Assembly: GCA_001972305.1 (NCBI GenBank)
Contig: BDDD01003321.1
Span: forward strand, 1-64,000
Direction of reading: 5' to 3'
DNA from: Cephalotus follicularis
Lineage: Eukaryota; Streptophyta; Magnoliopsida; Oxalidales; Cephalotaceae
Length of the DNA stretch: 64,000 nucleotides
This document shows positions 10,388 through 19,717 of the stretch, piece by piece. The notes beneath the pieces are model-generated. The model was given only the letters and a program-made list of their open reading frames with translations, was not told where the DNA came from and did not search any database. The position numbers and the translations under genes were made by a program. Positions within the stretch are counted from its first letter, which is position 1; each line of letters opens with the position of its first letter.

Positions 10388-11534
10388 TCAAAAGACATCG
10401 ATGTCTTTCACATATTCATACGAAGGCATCGACGTCTTTACATAGGCGTCGATGTCTTCACAACCCAGAATGTCATTTCCACAATTTTAACATACCAAGC
10501 CATTAACAAATCCATCCTTTACACAACCAGTCCACATATTCATGTAATCGTACATGTATAATTAACTCAGTGTATCACATTAACACTACAACAAGTCCAG
10601 AATCTCAATTCGATCATTAACATGCAATTCACCATGCTATTCATTAACTTAGAACTCAAAATGCATATATAAATCCATCACTTCCCCCTACCTTATTGTT
10701 CCAAGTTAGGAACTAGAAGGTCCACCTCTTTAAGTCCCCAAGTTCTTGCTACCAGCAGCTCCAAGGTTCCTTCAGCAGCTGCCACCCACGAGCTCCAATC
10801 TCAAGCTTCAAGCAAACTCAACAATGGTGGCTCTCACACTCACTGTTTTCTTTCCTCTCTTTCTTCTGGTGTTTTAAAACGAGATAGAGAAGTGGGGAGG
10901 GTTGTTCTTATGCAGATGGCTCCCCCCCTAACATTCATTCTCTTACATATAATGGCCACTTCCGTGTTCTCTCCCACTTTCCTTCTTTCTGCATTTATTT
11001 TGTTTTCTTTAACCTTCCTTTTTGCAGGTTGCATGTTAGGGTATAATCCCTTGCATGTTCCATGTGAGGGACATGTTTGGAACATGCCAGGCAGCACACC
11101 ATTGTGATTAACACGTCACAATGCACTTGTTAGAGCGTCTGTAAAGGCTCATAAAAATTCCCTTGCATGTTACTCTGCCGACGAAGAACGTGACAGCCAT
11201 TCTTTACAAAGGAGTCGACGTCTTTCCTTAGACGTCGATGTCTTTTCCATTTTTTGTAAGAAGGTGTCGATGCCTTCTCTCCATGTCGACGTATATGCCC
11301 TTACAATCACGCGCACCTCAAATCACAAAGGCGTTGACGTCTTTACAAAGACTTCGATGTCTTTGTCCCAAATCAGTGTCGTTTCAAGCTTCGACATACA
11401 CATTCCATTCCCAAAATCTCAACTAGGGTTTGTAAGCATATTTTGAGTGCAAAATCTCAACATTCTTATTAAATCAAGTTTAAGATTATGTCATAAATCG
11501 AAATATTACATTTAGGAAAACATCGAGCGTTACA
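10383..11534 (-). repeat. T2 5' LTR (partial)
   Basis: Homologous to 6936-7764 over 10383-11210, then continues to the LTR terminus at 11534 with sequence missing from the other copy. The LTR tail and primer site are deleted. It carries motif cluster I at 11214-11404 (cores at 11214, 11234, 11266, 11285, 11333, 11353, 11378 and 11400, with 19-20-base steps within pairs). Confidence 0.85.
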
Positions 11535-11539
11535 AAGGG

Positions 11540-11848
11540 TGTATTTTGAAGTTAGGGTTTTTGAAAACGCGTAAAACAAAGTGGCAGACGGCGCTTTCTA
11601 ACTAAAAACCCGATTAAAGTGTCGACGGAATTGGTTTAAGCGTCGGCGCTTAGACCATTTTCCCCAATATTCGAACCCTAATTTTTTTTTAAAGCGCTGA
11701 CGCTTTAAAAGCAACGGTCGGCGCTTTGCTCTATTTTTCTGCAGATTTGCCGTTTTGTGCGCGAGAACGAATGCAAATGATGCAATCATGGAAAAATAAG
11801 CAATTTGAACAATCATACATATTCACATCAATCATAGAAACATGTTAA
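11540..11848 (-). other. S2 spacer between pol and env-like gene
   Basis: No convincing gene; the open frame 11598-11816 looks incidental. It holds two pairs of GTCGAC-type motifs: gtcga at 11621 with gtcgg at 11642 (step 21), and gctga at 11696 with gtcgg at 11717 (step 21), inside forms such as AAAGCGCTGACGCTTT. This is the S2 cluster that lies outside an LTR. Confidence 0.6.
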
Positions 11849-12202
11849 TCAGTCAATTTCACACAAACCGAATTCCAATCTAAATTTCGAGAAGGTTTGT
11901 TCATCTAGGGGTTTTGTGAATATGTCCGCGACTTGTTCTTCGGTCGGGACGAAAACTAGTTCTATATCACATTTTTCAATGTGGTCTTTTATGAAATGAT
12001 ATCTAATGTCTATGTGCTTAGTTCTTGAGTGGTGAACTGGGTTTTTCTCTAAGCATATAGCACTAGTGTTATCACACCTAATTGGCACTTTTTCAAAGAT
12101 AAAACCATAGTCAAGGAGTTGTTGCTTCATCCATATGATTTGTGCGCAACAACTACGTGCAGCAATATATTCGGCTTCGGTAGTTGAAAGTGCTACCGAA
12201 TT
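11849..12202 (-). pseudogene. S2 RNase H, C-terminal part
   Basis: The end of copia Pol, with STTEAEYIAA, CDNTSAICL, HIDIRYHFIKDHI and ADIFTKPLDEQTFSKFR, finishing in LCEID. It is separated from the preceding segment by an in-frame TAA where the family has a Gln codon (WFSKK then stop then NSVALS). The catalytic RNase H residues in the EAEY and DNTSA blocks are present. The region ends near the normal Pol C-terminus. Confidence 0.85.
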
Positions 12203-12724
12203 TTATTTCTTGCTAAACCAAGAAATGAGCATATTGTCTAAGAATTGACAAGTGCCACTTGTGCTCTTTCTATCCACCTTATATCCTCCGAAATCGGCAT
12301 CGGAGTAAGTGTGAAGGTCAAATGATGATTTCCTAGGATACCATAATCCTAAGGTCGGTGTATATGCTAAATATTTGAAAATGCGTTTTACGGCATGCAA
12401 ATGAGATTCTTTGGGACAAACTTGAAATCTAGCACATAAGCATACACTAAACAAGATATCCGGCCTACTTGCCATTAAATAGAGCAAAGATCCTATCATA
12501 CTTCTATATAATTTTTTATCGATTGACTTACCCTGCTCATCCTTGTCAAGCTTTGTCGTTGTGCTCATGGGTGTCTTGCTCTTTTTAGCATTCTCCATCC
12601 CAAATCTCTTAAGTAAGTCCTTGACGTACTTTGATTGATTGATGAAGATGCCTTCCTCCAATTGTTTGACTTGAAGTCCTAGGAAGTAATTGAGCTCACC
12701 CATCATGCTCATCTCGAATTCCAC
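12203..12724 (-). pseudogene. S2 RT connection and RNase H N-terminal part
   Basis: Contains ELNYFLGLQVKQ, IFINQSKYVKDLLKRF, MIGSLLYLMASRPDI, HLHAVKRIFKYL and YSDADFGG (RNase H first Asp). It follows an in-frame stop after SFAKIM and continues the same protein. Closely similar to S1 51271-51800. Confidence 0.85.
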
Positions 12725-12727
12725 CTA

Positions 12728-13297
12728 CATAATCTTAGCAAAGCTCATGCACAAGTTTTTGTTAGTAGAACCGAATATGATATCATCTACATGCACTTGA
12801 ACAATCAAAATTTCATCATTGACAGATTTTGTAAAAAGTGTAATGTCAATAGTGCCTCTTTTAAAACCGTTTTCAAGTAAATAACCACTAAGCTTTTCAT
12901 ACCAAGCTCTAGGAGCTTGTTTCAAGCCATATAAAGCCTTTGAAAGCTTAAAAACATGATTGGGATAATGAGGGTTTTCAAACCCGGGAGGTTGTTCCAC
13001 ATACACTTCCTCCTTAATTAACCCATTTAAGAAAGCACTTTTGACATCCATTTGAAAGAGAGTAAAATCTTTAAAAGATGCATATGCAAACAACATACGA
13101 ATGGATTCTAATCTTGCTACGGGAGCATAAGATTCATCAAAGTCAATTCCCTCTTCTTGGGAATAACCCTTAGCAACAAGTCTAGCCTTGTTCCTAATTA
13201 CAATACCTTGGTCATCTACCTTATTACTATATACCCATTTTGTACCTATTATATTTTGATTACTCGGTCTAGGTACTAAGTTCCATACTTTACTCCT
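12728..13297 (-). pseudogene. S2 reverse transcriptase, N-terminal two thirds
   Basis: The open stretch runs from KVWNLVPRP through [52 protein letters not shown] and [14 protein letters not shown] to the active site. There the family YVDD reads HVDD ([11 protein letters not shown], near 12775-12810), a Tyr-to-His change next to the catalytic Asp pair. A TAA precedes the segment (about 13298) and a stop follows SFAKIM. It would synthesise cDNA; this copy is broken. Confidence 0.85.
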
Positions 13298-13308
13298 TTA
13301 AAATTGGT

Positions 13309-14256
13309 TCAATTCCTGTTGCATGGCATTGATCCAATTTTCATCTTTTCGGCCTCATTTATATTTTTAGGCTCAATTTGAGATAGGAATGCAATATAAT
13401 TATGATTAATGCTACTTCTAGTGGAAACACCTAATCTAGGATTACCTATAATGGCTTCATGCGGATGTCCTCTTACCACCTTCAAGGTCTTGTCATGAAG
13501 AGCCTCTTCAAAGCTTTCTTGAGGGTCATCTCCTTCGGTGGACTCCTCCCTCTTTGCTTCATCTAGATTAATCTTGCTAACACCATTTTCAATGAAATCT
13601 ACACAATCATCAACATTAACTTCTTTTGGAAGTTTAGGGTTAGATTCATCAAAAACCACATGCATGGATTCTTCAACAAGTAAGGTTCTTTTGTTAAAAC
13701 ATCTATAAGTCCTACTAGTGGAAGAATAACCAAGAAATATGCCTTCGTCGACTTTAGAGTTGAATTTTCCAAGATGCTCTTTTCCATTATTGTGGATAAA
13801 GCATTTGCATCCGAAGGTATGAAAATAACTAATGTTAGGCTTTCCCCCCCTCCATAACTCATATGGAGTCTTTTTGAGAATTGGCCTAATTGATATATGA
13901 TTAAGAATATAACATGAAGTATTTATTGCTTCAGCCCAAAAGTATTTTGGTAAACTATTTTCATTCAAAAGAGTTCTACACATTTCTTGTAGAGTTCTAT
14001 TTTTCCTCTCAACAACCCCATTTTGTTGAGGTGTTCTAGGAGTGGAGAACTCATGAATAAAACCATTTTCATTACAAAAGTTTTCAAACAAATGATTTTC
14101 AAAATCTTTTCCATGATCACTTCTAATTTTAGAAATAGAAGTGTCTTTTTCATTTTGAACGGTTTTGCAAAAAATTGAAAATTCTTTAAAAGAATCACTT
14201 TTGTGGGCTAGAAAAATAGTCCATGTATATCTTGAATAATCATCTACAATGACCAT
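13309..14256 (-). pseudogene. S2 integrase core and linker
   Basis: Copia integrase with VIVDDYSRYTWTIFL, the second catalytic Asp in IRSDHGKDFEN, and the catalytic Glu in TPQQNGVVERKNRTLQE. The C-terminal motifs are YELWRGGKPNISYFHTFGC and CFIHNNGKEHLGKF. The linker to RT follows with HPHEAIIGNPRLGVSTRSS and [18 protein letters not shown] frameshift near 13350 separates it from RT. The first catalytic Asp (HLDLFGP) lies just upstream at about 14290-14310. Confidence 0.9.
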
Positions 14257-14921
14257 GGCATATGATTTTCCTCCTAGGCTTCTAACATCTATAGGTCCAA
14301 ATAAGTCTAGATGTAAGAGTTGTAAAGGCCTAGTTGTGGATGCTATGTTCTTGCTTTGAAAAGAGGCTCTAGTTTGTTTTCCATATTGGCATGCATCACA
14401 AACTCTATCCTTTTCAAAGCTAATCTTAGAAGACCTTTAACTAGTTCATGTTTCAAAAGCTTTGAAATGGTTGTCATACCTACATGACCTAGTCCTCTAT
14501 GCCATAGCCAACTATCATCATTCATGGAAACTAAGCATTTAATATTGACTAAGTCATCTATGTCTACTACATATACATTTCCATGTCTATGTCCAATAAA
14601 CTTTACCTGATCATCATTTATATTTATTACTTTGCATAAGTCCTTTTCAAAAATGACTCTACAATCCTTGTCACATAATTGACTTATGCTCAATAGATTG
14701 TGCTTGAGTCCATCAACAAATAACACATTATGAATAGAAGTTTTGAGATTACCTATGAAGCCAACACCTTTGATTTTTCCTTTTGCATTGTCTCCAAAAG
14801 TTACTTCTCCTCCTTCCTTAGATTCACACTTGACGAAGAGACTCTTGTCACCCGTCATATGCTTGGACCATCCACTATCCAAGTACCATTGTGTCCTCTT
14901 GGATAATGCCTTCAAGCACAC
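14257..14921 (-). pseudogene. S2 protease end, GAG-pre-integrase and start of integrase
   Basis: Starts with TQWYLDSGWSKHMTG, the protease/GAG-pre-integrase entry (LDSG is the protease active-site block), then HNLLSISQLC, GNVYVVDI and LWHRGLGHV with zinc-finger His. A one-base deletion near 14431 (GLPK reads GLLR) shifts the frame. The correct frame resumes with CDACQYGKQTRASF and LLHLDLFGP. A TAG lies just before the segment and the gag stop is 18 bases upstream in the same frame. Confidence 0.85.
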
Positions 14922-14936
14922 CTACAAACACAAATT

Positions 14937-15715
14937 TCAAATATTTGTTTGAGGTACCCAACAAATCTTGGGTCCTTTAGGGTTAGTCAATATGGTTCCT
15001 TTGGGAACCCAACCTCTTTTTACCTTTGAGAAATTCAAGTCATTCAAAATATTTTGTTTATAAAAACATGAGGATGAGGTATGGCCATTGTTACCACAAA
15101 CATTGCAAGACACAACTACATGTCTTTTATGCACATTATTTCTTCTATGAAAACAAGATGAAAATGCATGACCATACTTACCACAAAGAGTACACATGAC
15201 ATTCATTCTTTTCTTACTAATGGCATTCTTCCTATGATAACATTGTGAAAGTGTGTGTCCATGTTTTCCACAAAAATTACATGATCTAATCACATTTTTC
15301 CTAAACATGGCATTCTTTTTATGAAAGCAAGTAAAGGATGTGTGTCCTATTTTACCACAATAATCACACATGGTTTTCTTTTTAACCTTGGCCTTTTCAA
15401 CCTTTTCCTTTTCAATTTTCTCCTTCCTATCAAAGAATGTTTGATAAAGCTTGACATTATTCATTTCTTCATATCCTAATTCGGCTTTATCAAATACACA
15501 TCTTTGCATCCCAAGAAGTTTTTCAAGCTTCTCACTACTATTAGAGAACTTTGAAAAGGTTTTATTTAAGGCTTCTATCTCTTCCTTGTGATTTTTGTCC
15601 TCCTTTACAAGGTAAGCTATTTCATTTTCAAGGAGGTCTACCTCAATTTCATTTGAGGTTTCTTCTTTAGACAATTTTATTTCATCATTTTCATTTGTTA
15701 ATGACTTAACCTTTT
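14937..15715 (-). pseudogene. S2 gag C-terminal half: coiled coil and four zinc knuckles
   Basis: Continues gag after a frameshift near 15700-15715. The first ~90 residues are helical with heptad-like Leu/Glu/Lys content. Four CX2CX3GHX4C knuckles follow: CDYCGKIGHTSFTC, CNFCGKHGHTLSQC, CTLCGKYGHAFSSC and CNVCGNNGHTSSSC, separated by basic KKN/RRN linkers. It ends with WVPKGT and WVPQTNI, the usual Sirevirus gag end. With the upstream knuckle this makes five RNA-binding modules, more than the one or two usual in copia Gag. Confidence 0.85.
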
Positions 15716-16849
15716 CTTCAATGAAGCAATCATAGAACTATATTTTTCTACTAATAAGACAAGTTTGTCATATGTTACCTCATCATTTTCTTCTTCTTCT
15801 TGATCCTCCAAAGCCATCAAAGCTATTTGAGCCACCTCTTCGTTTGTGTCTTCCTCCGAGCTGGATTCATCACTATCATCCCAAGTTGCGATCATAGCCT
15901 TCTTCTTCTTCTTCAAAATGTCCTTCTTCTTGAGGGGAAGGCAATTACTTTTGTAGTGCCCCGGTTTATTGCACTCGAAGCATATAATTTCTTCAAGCTT
16001 GCTTGCCTCTCCCTTTTGGTGGAATTTCTTATTTGGTCTTCCACCAAATTTCTTTTTGCTGGCAAGAAACTTCTTGAACCTCCGACTAATGAATGCTAGC
16101 TCTTCATCATCATCATCATCATCCTCGGAGTCTTCGGTTTGGGATGATTTTAATGCAACAATCTTCTTCTTCTTCTTCTCCTTTTCTTCATCGTCATCCT
16201 TCTTTTGCATTGACAATTCATGAGTCATCAATGACCCCAGGAGATCTTCCAATGCAAGAACATTAAGGTTCTTTGCTTCCTCAATTGCAGTGACCTTTGG
16301 CATCCATGATCTTGGCAAGCACCTAAAAATTTTTCTTACCATTTCACTGTTAGAATATGTCTTATCTAAAGCTTGTAAAGCATTGATAATGTTAGTAAAT
16401 CTAGAGAACATGGATTTAATATCCTCATTCTCGTTCATAGTAAACATTTCATAATCATGTACAACCATGCTGATTTTGGACTCTTTAACTTGATTTGTCC
16501 CTTCGTAGGTGACCTCAAGTCTATCCCACATTTCCTTGGCGGAAATGCAAGATGAAATTCTATTAAAATCATTGGAATTTATAGCACAAATAATAATATG
16601 CTTGGCCTTAGCATTTATTTGGACTCTCTTCCTATCATTGTCATCATATAGATTCCTAGGCTTGGAAACTACATCCCCATTCTCAAGTGTGATGGTGGGG
16701 AGATTAGGACCATCAACTATGAGGTCCCAAAGGTTATAGTCAAGGGATTGAATCAAAATAGTCATCTTAGCCTTCCAATGGCTATAGTTATTGTCATCGA
16801 AGTAAGGGGGTTTTGAGATGTTTTGGCTTTCTCCTATGTTTGAGTTCAT
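15698..16849 (-). CDS. S2 gag N-terminal half (DUF4219/UBN2, zinc knuckle)
   Basis: 383 codons from an ATG 50 bases after the primer site. Residues 1-40 hold PPYFDDNNYSHWKAKM (DUF4219). UBN2 follows with AKEMWDRLEVTYEGTNQVKESKI, FSRFTNIINALQAL and LPRSWMPKVTAI. Then come a Lys/Glu/Asp-rich hinge, the knuckle CFECNKPGHYKSNC, and an acidic tail with EEVAQIALMALED. It would form the virus-like particle shell. The frame ends at a stop at 15698 beyond the frameshift, so the intact protein would continue into 14937-15715. This is the longest undamaged S2 frame. Confidence 0.85.
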   Translation of the reverse strand: MNSNIGESQNISKPPYFDDNNYSHWKAKMTILIQSLDYNLWDLIVDGPNLPTITLENGDVVSKPRNLYDDNDRKRVQINAKAKHIIICAINSNDFNRISSCISAKEMWDRLEVTYEGTNQVKESKISMVVHDYEMFTMNENEDIKSMFSRFTNIINALQALDKTYSNSEMVRKIFRCLPRSWMPKVTAIEEAKNLNVLALEDLLGSLMTHELSMQKKDDDEEKEKKKKKIVALKSSQTEDSEDDDDDDEELAFISRRFKKFLASKKKFGGRPNKKFHQKGEASKLEEIICFECNKPGHYKSNCLPLKKKDILKKKKKAMIATWDDSDESSSEEDTNEEVAQIALMALEDQEEEENDEVTYDKLVLLVEKYSSMIASLKKRLSH

Positions 16850-16898
16850 TGTCGTCTAAGATCGTTAAAGGCTCTAACAATTAAGAATTATAAGCCTT

Positions 16899-16912
16899 CC
16901 TCTCTGATACCA
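16899..16912 (-). other. S2 primer-binding site (initiator Met tRNA)
   Basis: TGGTATCAGAGAGG on the minus strand, two bases after the LTR end TTCA. It is complementary to the 3' end of plant initiator Met tRNA, which primes minus-strand synthesis. The same sequence follows the S1 5' LTR. Confidence 0.9.
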
Positions 16913-16914
16913 AT

Positions 16915-17848
16915 TGAATAAACTACTACAATTTCGGGTGCTATTCGGTACACCTTTGTGATTGACCTCAATCACTTACAATTCTCTTTGGGTTCACTCC
17001 CCAAATTCACTAGGGTTCACTCCCCTATTACAATCAAAGTATAAAGAGTAGTGTTGGTGTCTAAACCTCTCACAAGGTTGGATTTTACAAGATAAGATTG
17101 CTCAAAACAGTGAGAACAAGAATTGGCTTAAAAAGTAAAATAAAAGCTTTTGAATGAGCATTTGATTTTGATGCTCTTTGAATGTTTTTTTGAATGATGT
17201 TTGTATATATGTTTTGCTTGTGTTGTTCTCTCCTTCATTCTTCAAAACATTCGTCTATTTATAGCTTCTTGCCTCATAGATCCGTTGGGAAAGCATTCGT
17301 GTAAATTCCTTAATGGAATGTCCACTAAAATTCTGTCAGAAACTGTTCCAGCCGACTAAAGCGCCGACTGTCTCCTTCAAAGCGTCGACGGTCATGTGAC
17401 CGTTTGGGATCTCAAATTTGAATATTTAGCTCAAAGCACAGGCGTTCAAAGTTGGGGTCGACCGTCACCTCAAAGCGCTGACGCTTAGACTTGGGCGTCG
17501 ACGCTTAGGCCCCTTTTAATAGAAGTTGTGTCCACTGGTTTAATCGGACGGCGCTTTGCACTAAGAGCAGGCGCTTTGTACCTCAAAGCGCAGACGCTTG
17601 AATCTGAGCATCCACGGTTTGAGTGTTACTTCCATTTCTCCAAACACTCCACCGGTAGACGCTTAGGCTGTTATCTCGACCGCCTCATAAAGCGCTGACG
17701 CTTTAAGCTTGGGCGTCGACGGTCTGGGCTGTGTTCTGCATAATTCTTGTTGTTTTGTTCACTTTATTGCTTTCTTGCACATTAAGAAACTTTGTCAGAT
17801 ACAAATATGTTATCATCAAAACTTAGGATTGAGACATAAATGTCAACA
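16915..17848 (-). repeat. S2 5' LTR (934 bp, internal deletion)
   Basis: Pairs with 2019-3161 but lacks about 210 bases near its 3' end. TATA box at 17256-17263 (minus strand). Motif cluster at about 17350-17725, with forms like AAAGCGTCGACGG and AAAGCGCTGACGCTTT. Ends at 17848 with TGTCAACA, then S1 LTR sequence resumes. Confidence 0.9.
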
Positions 17849-18725
17849 ACCTGGACTATATACGTCAACGCTTTGGATGCGCGTCAACGCAAATAGAGCT
17901 AAGGCTGAAAAAGAGCTAGGAATATCATCGCAGAAAGCTACAGGAGTCAACGCATAAGAGGATAGGAGTCAACGCCATGCGTACACGTCAACGCCAATGA
18001 CAGCCAGACACGAAATCTGCAAAGAATGAAGGTGGTGAAATTGTGTGATCCTTTCCATACTTGATTCAAACGGCTCTCTGACGATTCCTTGACTCTAGAA
18101 ATGGTAACAAGCCTCTGAACAGTATAAGTAATGGCTCAATCAAAGAAGAAAATAACTCAAGCCAAAGCAAGCAATATCCAATCAATACAAAGAGCAAGAA
18201 AAGTTGAAATTTATTGAGTTCTTATTTTCTGAGTTTCTGAGCTTTAGTGTTATCTGTTATTCAACCTTTTGAGAGGTCTTAAACACTTCAAAAACATTCA
18301 GAAATCTCATTTCTAACCCAAGGTCATTAGTACCTTACTCAAAGTTAGGATTTAGCTTTAAAATCCGAGTTGGGATTGAACTCGCAAAAGTCCAAGTTTG
18401 GATTGAACTTGTAAAAATCCAGAGTTACTGTTTGTAATCGGTGGGATTACATTCTAGTGGAACCTCAAGTTGCGGCTTGGGAGAGTGGACGTAGGCATCG
18501 ATTGGGCTGAACCACTATAAACTTTGTTTGCCACTTCTTCCCTTACTCTTTATCTTATTACAATTTAGTTTATTGCTTATATTTGATTTATCTGTTTTTG
18601 ATTACTTGTTTACTTTATCTTTGGACAAGTTTTAAAAAGGTAACAAATTTAAAAAGGGTAGTTATTTTTTTTTTTTACATAACCAATTAACCCTCCATCG
18701 TGGTTGCTTTTGTGGACCTATCAAT

Positions 18726-18739
18726 TGGTATCAGAGAGG
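18726..18739 (+). other. S1 primer-binding site (initiator Met tRNA)
   Basis: TGGTATCAGAGAGG, two bases after the LTR end CCTATCA. Same primer as S2. Confidence 0.9.
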
Positions 18740-18777
18740 GTCGTTATCGTTAATCTTAATTGAGATAACTAGATTCC

Positions 18778-19717
18778 ATGGAAACCGTTGATAATGTTAA
18801 TCGATTTGTTAATATGCCTCCTTTCTTTGATGGTGATAACTTCAATGAATGGAAAATAAAAATGACATCTTTTATTCAATCTATTGACTATGATCTTTGG
18901 AATGTTGTTGTTTATGAACCTAACTCAAGGGCTAGATATGTTAAGAATGATAGAGAAATTTTAAGATTGAATGCAAAAGTTAAACATATTATCTATTGTT
19001 CTTTGAGTTCTAATGTTTTTGAAAGTATTTCATTGTGTTCTTCGGCAAAAGAAATTTGGAACAAGCTTGAAGAATGTTATGGAACAAGCTCATGTCTTAT
19101 GGCAATCAAAGAATCGGGAAGCGATAGTAATGAAGATGGTTCAAGCAAAGGAGCGGGTGAGGTAAGTTATGATGATTTCATTGAAGTTGTAGATAGGTAC
19201 ACATCTATTATTTCCTCTTTAAAGGCTAAGATAAAAGGATTAACTATTGAAAATAATGAGCTAAAATCAAATGCTTCTAAGGATGAAATAGATATATTGA
19301 AAAAAGAAGTTAATCGCTTATCTAAAGAAAATGAATCTTTGAAAAATGAATTAGATATCGTTAACATGTCTTTAGAATTATCTACTAGTGCTACTGATGA
19401 AAATGAAAAGTTAAAAATTGAAGTAGATGCCCTTAAGAAGACCTTTTCAAAATTTTTAAATAGTAGTGAAAAACTTGATAGGCTTTTAGGTGTTCAAAGG
19501 TGTGTTTTTTATAGGGCTGGTCTAGGTTTTGATGAAATGAATAAAGTTGTTCCTTTTGATAATTCGATTGATAGAAAGAAAAATGATAATGTTGTTAAAA
19601 AGAAAATTAACAATGTTTCTTGTAATGATTGTGCTAAAGTTGGACATGTTCCTAGTAAATGTTGGCATAGAAAGCATGTTATCTCTTGTAATGTTTGTGG
19701 CAAGTATGGACATACTT
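18778..19717 (+). pseudogene. S1 gag, N-terminal part with internal deletion
   Basis: ATG at 18778, then PPFFDGDNFNEWKIKM (DUF4219) and AKEIWNKLEECYG (UBN2 start). The sequence jumps at about residue 105 straight to an acidic segment normally near the middle of gag, so most of UBN2 and the first zinc knuckle are deleted in frame. The remainder is a long coiled coil (about residues 125-230, rich in Leu/Glu/Lys/Asn) and the knuckle CNDCAKVGHVPSKC. The second knuckle starts CNVCGKYGHT and is split by L1 at 19717. Codons after 19717 belong to L1. The reading continues at 22798. Confidence 0.85.

Larger units (their letters stand above)
5316..11534 (-). mobile_element. T2: Tekay-type gypsy element with internal deletions, nested in S2
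   Basis: Minus-strand element bounded by TGTCACACCCC at 5316 and GAGCGTTACA at 11534 (LTR start TGTAACGCTC), with perfect aaggg duplications at 5311-5315 and 11535-11539. The interior keeps the gag zinc knuckle, protease, RT-RNase H and the start of integrase. The end of integrase joins directly to LTR sequence at about 7764, and gag joins directly to LTR sequence at 10383. Two deletions therefore removed the integrase C-terminus plus LTR head on one side, and most of gag, the primer site and the LTR tail on the other. The element is dead. Confidence 0.9.
2019..17848 (-). mobile_element. S2: Sirevirus with env-like gene, nested in the S1 5' LTR
   Basis: Minus-strand copia element, 15.8 kb including T2 and about 9.6 kb without it. 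Its termini are TG at 2019 and CA at 17848, giving TGTTGACA at the element's 5' end. The order on the minus strand is: 5' LTR (16915-17848), primer site, gag in two frames (16849-14937), pol (14921-11849), spacer, env-like gene (split), purine tracts, and 3' LTR (2019-3161). Flanks accat (2014-2018) and acctg (17849-17853) give only an imperfect duplication, but the S1 LTR reads straight through once S2 is removed. Pol has two clear frameshifts and three or more stops, so it is relatively intact. Confidence 0.9.
1564..18723 (+). repeat. S1 5' LTR, split by S2
   Basis: The two pieces are 1564-2018 and 17849-18723. The left piece matches 52501-52955 and the right piece matches 52951-53816 of the 3' LTR. 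The break is in the sequence that reads gttaacaccttgac in the 3' LTR. The left piece is packed with GTCAAC motifs at 20-22-base spacing. The right piece holds the decayed TATA box (tataagta, 18123-18130; tataaata in the 3' copy), a T-rich run at 18666-18676, and the LTR end CCTATCA at 18723. Confidence 0.9.
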
